DNA of 64,000 nt from Daphnia carinata. Taxonomy: Eukaryota; Arthropoda; Branchiopoda; Diplostraca; Daphniidae. The notes below the pieces were generated by a model that saw only the letters and a program-made list of their open reading frames with translations, had not been told where the DNA came from and did not search any database. The stretch's first letter is position 1; each line of letters begins with the position of its first letter. The stretch covers positions 5,516,971-5,580,970 of the forward strand of contig NC_081333.1 in assembly GCF_022539665.2 (NCBI RefSeq), in the 5' to 3' direction. Shown here piece by piece: positions 21,586 through 32,242 of this stretch. A program made the position numbers and the translations under genes.

Positions 21586-22174
21586 ATGGCACGTATCAAC
21601 AATCCGAACCGCCGCAATCCGAATCGTATCATTAGAATTTTTGGAAAAGAAATTCATGCTTTAGTAGACACAGGCGCTGTAGCCAGTTTATTTTCAGACA
21701 GCATATTTTTCAATCTAAAGGCCACGGAAACGCTTAAAGAAATTACAAACACCCCCTCCCCAATATTCAGAACGGTGCCAGGACAAATACTAAAATCAAT
21801 GGGGAAATTTGAATTTTCAACTATCATTAACGGCAATCACGTAATTAACCATCATTTCTTTATCATGGAAAACTTAAGTGAAACTTGCATCTTGGGGTTA
21901 GAATTTTTAGCGAGCAACAATGCAAAAATTAATACCAGAAACAGACGGATAAACTACGACCATTTTGGGGTAGAACACAGCTTTGGAAAAAACATACACC
22001 CAATATACAGCCTAACGTTTGGCAAAGTAGGCATCCCCATTCCACGCCTCCCAGATCGTTCATCAGAAAATAACGACAACAATGACCTTACAAAAGCAGA
22101 TTACCGCAGCTTAGAGTCCTTCTCCCAATCAGACAAAAACAAGAAATACAAGCGAATTAAACAAACCCAAGAAA
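21586..22174 (+). pseudogene. pol: pol: aspartic protease of B
   Basis: ORF 21586-22278 contains the active-site segment ALVDTGAVASLFSD (21658-21699) and the late protease motif CILGLEFLASNNA (21885-21923). It is continuous with gag in frame apart from the TGA at 21568, so no frameshift signal is evident between gag and pol here, unlike family A. It overlaps the RT ORF, which begins in another frame at 22175. Confidence 0.85.
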
Positions 22175-23103
22175 GTGAAACGACCAACATCTCTGACGAG
22201 ATACGCATTCGAAATTCTATTGGACAAACACGAAGCTTTATTCGCAGAAAAGGAATCAGATTTGGGTTTAGCAACTGACGTAAAACATTCCATTAACACA
22301 GGATACAACGCCCCAATTACTCAACGATTGCGCAGGACACCAGAAGCATTGAAACTTATTGTAAAAACAAAAATTGAAGTGATGTTGAGTAACAAAATTA
22401 TTAGGGAAAGTCACAGCCCATTTGCAGCAGCAATTGTAATGGTACCCAAAAAAGATGGAGAAATGCGTATGTGTATCGACTATAGGGCACTAAACAAAAT
22501 AACTGTAAAAGACAAATATCCATTACCAAGAATTGACGACACCATTGATGCATTAAGCGGATCAGTTTACTTCTCAACATTGGACTTACTAAGCGGCTAC
22601 TGGCAAATCGAGATAGAAGAAAGTGACAAACACAAAACCGCTTTCATCGGCGAATTTGGACAATACGAGTTTAATAGAATGCCATTTGGATTAACAAATG
22701 CACCAAGCACTTTTCAACGAGTAATTAATAACATCTTGAAATCAGTATTGTTCATATTTCACATTGGTTTATCTGGATGATATCATAGTGTTCAGTAATA
22801 ACATTACAGAAAATGTGACAAATCTGGAAGCAGTGTTTAAGCTTCTTAAAGACGCAGGAGTCAAATTAAAAAGAAAAAAATGTGAATTTTTCAAGAAGAG
22901 TTAGATTATTTAGGATACATTGTTTCGAAAAAAAGAATAACACCGAGTACGAAAAAGCTAGAAGCAATCATCAAATACCCAGCTCCCAAAAACGTGAAAG
23001 AATTGAGCTCATTTTTAGGTCTGGCTAGCTATTACAGAAAATTCATTCGGGCTTTTGCTGATAAAGCCCACCAACTGACAGCGCTAACGAGAAAATCAGC
23101 CGA
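22175..23103 (+). pseudogene. pol: pol: reverse transcriptase of B
   Basis: The ORF 22175-22780 gives MRMCIDYRALNKITVKDKYP, FSTLDLLSGYWQIEI and FNRMPFGLTNAPSTFQ, classic gypsy RT blocks. A one-base shift then places the catalytic YLDDIIVFSNN (about 22767-22800) in the next frame. The connection region (FLGLASYYRKFIRAFA) lies near 23010-23060. The polypeptide is complete in motif content but needs frame changes. Confidence 0.92.
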
Positions 23104-23560
23104 GTGGAAATTGGGGCCGAGGAACAAAGGGACGCCTTTGACTGTATCAAGAACTGTCTCATAACTAGACCTATCCTTGGTTATCCAGATTTCACGCGCG
23201 AATTTATCATCTACACAGATGCTTCAGGATACGGAATAGGAGCAGTCTTGGCTCAGATACAGACTCTACCTAAATCAGCGGATTCAGCGGAGTCCGACGT
23301 ACAGGAACCCCGTGAATCAGGCGGCGTAGAAGTCGTCCTAGCGTATAGCTCTAGACATCTGAACGACCGCTAGGCCAAGTGGTCAACCACAGAAAAAGAG
23401 GCTTACGTGATCATCCATGCGATAGAAGTATTTAGAACGTATTTATACGGACGCAGATTTACCGTATTTACAGACCATAGACCTTTAGAATGGCTAATGA
23501 GCAAGACAGAACCCGCAGGAAGATTAGCTAGATGGGCACTAAAACTACATGAATTTGACA
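23104..23560 (+). pseudogene. pol: pol: RNase H of B, 3' truncated
   Basis: IIYTDASGYGIGAVLAQIQ (about 23206-23262) holds the first catalytic Asp. VLAYSSRHLNDR is followed by TAG (23371-23373), then STTEKEAYVIIHAIE carries the Glu, and VFTDHRPLEWL (about 23465-23497) the next Asp. After LKLHEFDM (near 23560) the expected tail (YxxGxxNxxADxLSR) is absent, and the sequence jumps straight to the integrase zinc domain. Several hundred bases appear deleted. Confidence 0.85.
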
Positions 23561-24590
23561 TGTTAGAGGGGCTAAAACTACATCACATGTTAGGAGGCCA
23601 TCTAGGAATCGAAAAACAATAGCCAGACTTAAAGCGCAATACTTCTTCCCACACATGCGACACAATGTAACGGAATACATCAAAAATTGCCTAAAATGTG
23701 CAAAACGCAAAGCTGTGGGAGGAAGTAAAGCACCATTGCAACCTATGCCCCCAGCTGAAAGGGTGTGGGAAAGACTTGCGATGGATATTGTGGGCCCAGC
23801 TCAAGAAAGCACAAAGGGACATAGGTATATATTAGTCCTATCGGATAACGCCAGTCGTTTCGTTTTTACAGTACCAATGAGAGATCAAACTGCCCAAACA
23901 ATTGCTAGTGTCTTGGTTAATGATATTTTTACCAAATATGGATCCCCCGAAGTAGTCTTAACAGATCAAGGAACTAATTTCCTGTCGAGCCTAATCCAAG
24001 AAATTTGTGAATTATTCAAAATCAAACAAATAAGAACAACAGCATACCATCCCCAAACGGACGGATTAGTAGAACGTTTTAACAGAACCCTATGTGACAT
24101 GTTAGCTTGTTACGTAACGGATGAACCAAAAAATTGGGACAAATATCTTTTCGTCACATTTGCTTACAACACAGCGAAGCAATCAACACTACAACAAAAC
24201 CTATTCTTCCTATTCTTCGGGAGACAACCAGTGCTCCCAAACGACATCAAAATAGATAGACGGTACGAAACATACGAAGACACCAGTGTAATGTACTCAC
24301 ATCAGTGGAAGAAAGCTCAGCAACTAGCGAAGGATCACCTATTTCGGGCGCACACAAAACAAAAAAGATATTACGACAAAGGAACAAAAGCAATCAAATA
24401 CAACATCGGTGACTTTGTGCTACTGAAAGCCCCACCAACTGCCGGAAAATTCATCAACAGGTGGAATGGACCATTTAAAATCACCCGAAGTTTCTCAGAT
24501 CTCACTTACGAGATTCAACACGCAAACAATCAAAAACTAAAATCAGTAGTACACGTCAACCGCTTAAAACTGTACGTCTCAGGAAAATAA
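23561..24590 (+). pseudogene. pol: pol: integrase of B
   Basis: The zinc domain begins HHMLGGHLGIEK and is cut by a shift at 23620; CLKCAKRK completes it. The main ORF (23655-24590, 311 codons) is intact over the core. MDIVGP has the first Asp, VVLTDQGTNF the second and YHPQTDGLVERFNRTL the Glu. A GPY/F-type C-terminal domain follows (VLLKAPPTAGKFINRWNGPFKITR) and ends VVHVNRLKLYVSGK. This is the best-preserved coding segment of B. Confidence 0.92.
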
Positions 24591-24874
24591 GGAACAGAAG
24601 GAAAATCAGGTACGATAAACCAACCCAGAAATGAAACAGTACGACGAGGACCAGGAAGGCCAAGAAAACACTTCAGTAACAACGAAAGAAGGCCTCCTCC
24701 TAAAACACGTATATATCAAGCAACAGAGTCTGGTATTATCAACGCACCAAATATTCCCGGTCCTATACCAAATAATCCTGCGCGCACTAGAAAAACGAAT
24801 CCACGTTACAACGTACGGCAAAGTCACAAAGTAACGAGATTCTAAAATAACCTTCAAATTTTCTTTTCACAGAT

Positions 24875-27800
24875 GGAACTAATACTATTATTCAACCACT
24901 TACTCACCATCATTCCATCAACGTATCCCATCTATTCAACCGTATGCGACTGTAACAACGTAAAAACCAGAGGAATTTGAGATATAGAAGCACCATATTA
25001 CTGCAACAACAAGGAAACAGATACAGCACACTTACCCAGGATACCCACGCTGTACACTTTAAAAACGACGCAAAAACCAGCAGCTTCTTGGTAAGGCTGG
25101 ACATGCAAACAATGGATAAAAACGAAGAAAATAACAGGATCATTCTGGATTGGATCCTTCGACACAATATATTCACAAGAAACTAAACTAATAACCCCAC
25201 TGAATTGCTAGAAAATGGTGAACGCCAAGAAGTGTGGCGATAACAACATGCAGACCGGACCAGCAGGACTGAGTTTCACAGCCACCCCGACAGGCGAAGG
25301 GCAATGGTATGCCATTAAACAATACCATACCCTCAACTGTGTAGCAGAACAAATCACGCTACGGCAGGAAAAACCGGATGACCCAATTGAAAGCCCTTTT
25401 GGACCTTTGAATTCCACCCAGCAGGAAGGACACTTCATTCAAAATCAAAACACAATAGTGTGGGGAGATAGAACAACAGATAACTCATACTCACAAACGT
25501 TGATTAAGAAAAGCGGATATCTGGAACTTCCAAGAATGCCGGAACACGAAAACACCAGCCGTCTCTATGACACGAATCGACAGATCGAGATATCGTTCCT
25601 CAACAAACCAGATCGGGACATCACACCACAAGGTTACAAAGTTGTGTACCACTCACATACCTAATTTTTCCAACGGAAACTACAAGGAAATTATACGAGA
25701 TGTTCAAAACGACTATAAATACATGCCTACAGAATACTCACCTAGATAGTTCAGTGTGCAAGGATTATAGAGAACTCCAACTATCCAAGCGGAAACGATC
25801 CATCCAACAACATGTTACATTCTTGCTAAACACTCCTGTTGAAGATTCGAATATAGGAAAACGCCTCTACAGCATTTCGTCCGCCTGGGGATCAATAAGG
25901 ATGGGATATCAACAAGCAGTAAAAATCAAAGAAAAAGGACGAGTCATACCAACCAATTAACTGCTCACTTCCGTCTCAACAACGACGATCCACTTCCACA
26001 AGGATCGGAATTCGAATATATCATTGAACAAACAATACGATTACAGAACAGCGATACCTGTGTCACGGAAGGAGAAGCAGACCGGCTGATGTTCAGAATA
26101 TTCAACACGACGGATCCTCGATCAACAAAATTATCAATTAATTTCACAAGAATCGCATCTATGTATTACACTAGGACCAATCCGAGATATCATACTGGAA
26201 GAATGCCGAGATAACAACGTACAACAACAATGGATCTTCGAAACTGTAAACACCAACCCTGAAATCATCGAAAATTTTCCGGACACAACATTAGCAGAAA
26301 TGCTGGAAATTCAGCAAGAACAGCGAAAAACAATCACAACCACAATTAATTCACCCCTATTGGGAGGAATTTTAAAAACTAATCACGGTAGCGGAAATAT
26401 AATCTGGGACATGATTGCCTGGGGATTATTGAAAAATGGAAAACCACCAAATGAAAAATGTAAGCAAGCAAATGACGCTGGAAGAATGCGACACTGAGTG
26501 GACAAAATGCCAAGAAGAACTAAGAACACTGGTAAATAGTAATGACCCATTAGTGCGATCACAAACTATAGTGGCCAACTGCAGCAAAACAACAGAACGA
26601 GGACAAGCTTTCGAATATACATCTGATTTCACCATCAGACCATTCAACACGAACACCTGTGTCACAGCCAATACAACAATGCTCGTTCTCCAGGAATGCG
26701 CTAACACCAGCTCAATCTGGGGCACATTCGAACACGCAGGCCAGCTCATGGCAACAGATAGAACCGGCTTAAACTCACCTTCATCTACAGGAAGTGTCTA
26801 ACACAGATAGTAGGACGAGTGAGCCTGGGGCATTGTCACGGCTCCAGTCAAAAACAACACTTTAACTTTGAATATCGCAAGCCACATCAAATAAGGACGC
26901 TTTCAGTGGCAGCCATTATAGCGCACCACACCCAACAGTCATTGGACGGGAAAGCATTCCCATCTCTACCGCCACTAATGCAAAGAGAGATCAACAACCA
27001 ATCAGAAAAGAACAAAACTTTGGCCACTTCCCCTGCCACGCCCACAACAGAAAAATCCACCACAACGACAAGCACTATGACGACTACAAAGCCCACAATA
27101 AAAACAACATTGGGAACAACGACAAAAACAACGGTAAAAACCACGACAACAATTAAGCCAGCTACAAGCACAGCAGCCAACAAACCAACGATAACACATA
27201 AAGTGACAACTAAACCCAGTATAACATCAACATCAACAAAACCCCCCACAACTACAAAACCAATAATCACGTAAACAAGCACTAAACCCATCACTACTAC
27301 TAGATCTACGACAACTGCTAAAGTAACATCAACTTCAACAACCACTACAACTACGAAGCCTACATCAACAACAACAACACCCACTACGACAAGCTCCACA
27401 ACAACAGCAAGAACAACAACGCGTCAACCAAGCTCAACTACGCCGAGTACGACAACAGTGAAAGAAAGTTCGACGACCCCAGAGTCATCAACACAGACAG
27501 CCAAAATGACCCCATTAGCTACAACAGAAACAAGTAAAATTCAGGCCATCGAGCAAAACAACATTCAAAAATTACCGCCAGCAGAGTCCCTGATAATTTC
27601 AATGGATCAGAAAACTGAAGATTCACCAATTAATGAAAATTTGGAAAGCGGTCTACCCAACAACATCGAAGAATTCAACGAAAAGAGAAAATACGAAATA
27701 AATAAAATGCACGACCAATATAAAATCAGCATTAAAACAGAACACGAGAACAAACTTGCAAAAGCAATTCGGGACGTTTATTGTCAACTATCAGCCATCA

Positions 27801-28786
27801 AAAGAACACAACCTGTTATCTTAGCTCAAACCAACGGAAGTTTAGCTGCAGCAGCATTAGGCTTACCAATCTGCACGAGACTACAAGGCTTCGGTCAAGC
27901 AATGACACTTCAACAATGTGAAGCAAAAAGAATTTTTATATCAGCAAATGAAACTAAATGTGGATTTCAACCGTTCTTCACTTACGAAGACAAGAACTGT
28001 ACGATCGGAACAGATGGGTGGTCATTTCATCCATATTCCGATTGTTTTTGGAAAACACCTTTAGTCAATTTAAATGGAAATCCACACACCTGGGAACACA
28101 ACTCTACAACATGAGATTAGATACGTCAGAAACCTAGCATTCGCATCCCTAATTTAGACCTCATTACAGAATTTGAAGAACTCCACCTTAATGATTTCGA
28201 CTTCTCGCTGAAAAGTCATCCAGCACAAGAAACAATGGAGATGGAACAATTAAATATCCTGAATGACCTAGTAGGCAGAATGCAAGAAGGAAATTCCAAT
28301 TCTGTTGGAGATATTGTGATGTCCGAACAACAAGATAATCAAATAGGTCACACGTTTTCATGGTTTGACAAATTGAAAATAATAAGCCTAGCAGTGATTG
28401 GATTTGTGCTATTCCTCGTACACTTACGGATCTTCATCGTTTGCAATCCTATCTCGAAGATTAAAGAACATGTGCGCAGAAACCGGAAGTTTAAAAGAAG
28501 ATACGAAGATGGCATAGAAGAAGAACATGAACTCGCATCAATGATACCAGCACGAGAACCAACTTACCATTCAGACATAGCCATCGAACAACCGTTCATA
28601 AGAACGTCCGCCCCTGCACAACTGATAACACAAAGACAAGGTCAAATACGCCCTCCACGACCAAGCGCACCAAATTCATTATCTACCCATCTATCGAAGA
28701 AACTGACACATCCAAACGATGTACAGGAAAACACACTACATGCACTTACGTCGTCGGGTATGGCATGGTCTGGGAAGACCTATTGA
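24875..28786 (+). pseudogene. env: env-like glycoprotein of element B with mucin-like tract
   Basis: ATG 24875 opens a signal peptide (ILLFNHLLTIIPSTYP) followed by VCDC, as in A1. The ectodomain is spread over several frames (25215-25664, 25700-25960, 26300-26801). SKRKRSIQ at about 25776-25799 is a furin-type site, and FLLNTP follows it. At about 27020-27490 a Thr/Lys/Pro-rich tract resembles a mucin domain; it has a TAA at 27271. The conserved module (TIGTDGWSFHPYSDCFW, about 28000-28050) precedes TGA 28112 and a TAG. A membrane segment (about 28378-28440, AVIGFVLFLVHL) and a roughly 110-residue tail run to 28786. Relation to A1 env rests on CDC, the cysteine module and order; the wider family is unknown. 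Confidence 0.72.
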
Positions 28787-28976
28787 GGCTAACCAAAAGG
28801 AGCCACACCTCTTACAACCCTCAAGCGTTTCACAAGTGAAGGTGAACGTATGTCCTCCCACTTTACCTTCATAATTGGTGTTCTGTAGTAGTATAAATAC
28901 TGCATGTTTTGTAACTTGTAATTCGGAGTTGTTTCGGCAACTCACTAAAAATACACGAGGTATTGGAAACTTTACA
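28771..28976 (+). repeat. 3' LTR of element B
   Basis: Matches 18532-18733 throughout, ending ctttaca. Env's stop codon lies within its first bases. Reversed A2 pol begins within about 5 bp of its end. Confidence 0.82.
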
Positions 28977-28980
28977 ATTG

Positions 28981-31900
28981 CTTCATACAAGGGTTTTAAT
29001 CTATTTACATGCGTACGCTGACATATATATGAATTATCAGCGATGTCTACAGTATTATTCGAATAAACTTTTACTATTCTGTAATGCCCTTTGTATTTTG
29101 AACGGAATTTTCTGCTACCTCCTTCTTTAACTACTCGAATGTCCAATAACACCCGATCGCCTACCGCGTATTATCGGTTTTCTTTCGCGCGCTTATTATA
29201 TTGTTCCCTTTGTCACTTCCTAGCTTTTTCGCTTTCTTCCCTAACTCTTTGAAAACTATAGCGCAAGCATTCTGTTAAATTTCCTACATAATCAGAAGAA
29301 AATTTAAATGTTTTGGGAGATGCATAAAGAAATTCATAAATAGGAATATTTGGGTCTCTACCGTCGAGTAAATAATACGGGGTGTCGAGTGTCGAAGAGT
29401 GGACCGAGCTACGATAAGCAAACAAAACATCATCTAACATTTCTTCCTAATTGGCATGGTCGCCGTCTTTTAATTCTTTTCTTAACATAGACGTTAAAGT
29501 TCGATTGAACCGTTCCGTATCCCCATTACTAGCTGGGTTATAAGAGGTAGTCAATCGCTGATCAATTTTTAATTTTTTACGAAAATAAATGGATAATTTC
29601 GATGTGAAATTTGTTCAACGGTCGGAAAGAATAGCCTTAGGCATTCCAAGTCTAACTATAATAGTTCTATATACACATTTTGCTGTTGTCTGCGCAGTCT
29701 GATCTTTTAAAGCAACAGCTTCAACCCAACGGCTAAAATAATCTGTAATAGCTAAAATATAACTATTTCCATTGAGTTAAACTGGCATAATAGGCCCCAA
29801 AAAGTCCATTCCAGTTACTTGAAAAGGAGCTTTAGCAATTTCGTGGGGATGCAAAAGTGCTCTATAAGACGAAGAACTGTTAGCAATGCAAACTTCCCAA
29901 GCCTGACAATATTCTTTGATATCGTCTCTCTTGTTCGGCCAATAAAAATTATGTTTGACTTTCATATAAGTTTTGAAAAATGCTAGATGACCACCCATCG
30001 GAGCGTCGTGTAATTATTTAATCACTAGATGGCGTAAAGATAATGGAAAAACTAATTGATGGTTAATGTCGTTCCTTTTGTTATTCCGAGATGGCAGTTC
30101 TCGTCGATAAAGTGTTCCCTCGATTATCTCAAAATATTCAATTTCTTTTACCCACTCAGGCTTTGACTGGTTAAAAATTTCATCCAGTTCTCCCTTCTCT
30201 AGATAATTCCTAATAGCTATAGAAAGATCGTCTTCCAATTGTTTCTCACAAATCAATTTCATATCTTTCCCAGTTTGAATACTAGCTACTTTTAGCCTTG
30301 ATAAACAGTCTGCATTCTGATGAATACGACCTGTTCTATATTTTAATTTATAATTGGTTGCAACGAGTAATATTGCCCATCTACCTAGCCTTCCAATATT
30401 GTCTTTTTGATTTTTAAGCCATTGCAACGGACGATGATCACTATATATTTGGAAGGGTTTATCTAATATTTATTGACGGAAATGTTTAATCGCATCTACG
30501 ACCGCTAGAGCCTCTTTTTCTGTTGTACTGTACTTCATTTCTGCTTTGGTTAACTGTCTACTGGAATAAGCTATGGGGCGCTCCTGACAGTTTTGAATTT
30601 GAGACAGAACGGCTCCGATACTGTAGTCGCACGCGTCAGTGGAGAGAAAGAACTTTCCATCAAAATTCGGATATACGAGAACTGGTGGTGTAACAAGAGA
30701 AGTACGCAGTTTCTCAAAAGCAACTTGTTCTTCTGTTCCCCATGCAAAAGGTTTCGGGCTAAGATCTTTGTGAGTTAATCTAGTCAAAGGTTTCGAAATT
30801 GAACCAAAATTTTGAATAAACCTCCTATAATAACCTGCTAGGCCAAGAAATGGCCTCACTTCACCATCAGAAGTGGGCGTTTTGTAATTTACAATTTTAT
30901 CAATTTTTTCGGATCAGGTTTAATTCCCTCGGTCGAAATGACATGGCCTAAATAATTTACAGAATGTTTGATGAACTGGCATTTCTTAAGTTTCAATTTT
31001 AAATTTGCGTCTTTTAATAGGTTAAAAATTTCCCGAATATCGTTTTAATGCTAGTCAAAAGAGTCAGAAAATATAATAACGTCGTCGAGATAGACTAAAG
31101 CTTTCTTTCCTAAGACGTCTCTCAGGATATAGTTCATTAATCTTTGAAAAGTTGCCGGCGCATTACATAAACCAAAAGCCATTCGATTAAACTCATACAG
31201 ATTGTTTTCTACTAAAAAAGCTGTTTTTTCAATAGCCGGCTCATCAACTTGAATTTGTCAATACCCAGAGGCCAAATCAAGAGTTGTGAAAAATTTCTTA
31301 CCATGTAATTTGTCTAATGTTTCGTCTATCCTCGGCATAGGGAATGAATCTTTTTTGGTAATACTATTTAATTTCCGATAGTCAACACAAAATCTTACTT
31401 CACCAACTTTTTTTCACTAGTAAAACCACAGGTGATGCCCATGGTGAATTAGAATATCGTCTAACGTTTGCAACTAGCATTTCCTGTACTTTATCATCCA
31501 ATATTTTTCTCTCATTGTTCGTAACTCGATAAGGGCGTTGTCGAATAGGGCATCTTCCTTGTGTATCAATTGTATGCTTAGTTAGACTTGTGTTCCCTAA
31601 TTCTGAGTCTTTTGCTGCGAACAAGTCGTGAAAGTCATTTAATAATTTTGAGAGCGGAGCTTGAAATTCAGCGTCGACTTCTGAAATTAAAAGTGGCTCA
31701 TGTTTTAAAGTAGGTTTTTCCTCAAGTGTACTTAAAGCAATTTTACCAATTACGTTATGAATTACTTCAATTACGCCTAATGTAGTGTTCCTAGGAATTA
31801 TGACTTGATTTAACGAATAATTGTCGACCATAATTTGATATTTCCCATCTCCCGATACATTTCCCACGAATTCCTCAATAAAAATGCCGTCTGGCAAATC

Positions 31901-32242
31901 CTCTGTTGGGGTAAAGATAAATGTGCTATTAGGGGGGACATACGGAAATGAACCTGTCATTTGCGCTGCAATTACTAGCGACGTCTGACGAGATAGCGTC
32001 GTCTTTTTGACCGTCGTAATTGCCATGTCCGGTACCCTACAGATGGCTGATCCCTGCTCATCCCTTGCTAAATATCTGATCATCCCCTTCTCCATCAAGC
32101 TGAAAACCGTGTTTCTGGATTGCATCCCATCCAAGGATACTGTCTTCAGAGACACCATTTGTAACAATAAATTCCCTGATTGAAATCCATGGTGGATTTC
32201 AACTGAGGCTCCCTATCAACTGACCCGAAGTTACAGTTGATA
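28981..32242 (-). pseudogene. pol: pol of copy A2
   Basis: On the minus strand the order is linker (31400-32167), RT (about 30860-31420), RNase H (30420-30700, with STDACDYSIGAVL and STTEKEALAVV), the integrase zinc domain (29780-30010, GGHLAFFKTYMKV, YCQAW where A1 has YCQAC), core fragments and the C-terminal domain (SKYKGHYRIVKVY near 29090). The protease active site is absent: from about 32205 the reading goes from SVDREPQLKS to the post-active-site ITNGVSED-like region, so some 270 bp including DTGA are deleted relative to A1. It is fragmented by stops and frameshifts throughout. Confidence 0.88.

Larger units (their letters stand above)
18532..28976 (+). mobile_element. Ty3/gypsy retroelement B with env
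   Basis: A full-length layout with short LTRs (about 205 bp), primer site, coiled-coil gag, protease, RT, RNase H, integrase, env and 3' LTR. The LTRs are clearly diverged, indicating an older insertion than A1. The bases flanking the two LTRs do not match as a target duplication: satellite on the left, reversed A2 pol on the right. Frameshifts and stops occur in every gene except the integrase core. Confidence 0.92.

Noticed and set aside
26887-27399. 170-codon minus-strand ORF rich in Val
   Set aside because: It is the antisense shadow of the threonine-rich env tract (aca/act repeats read as tgt/gtt). No independent evidence.
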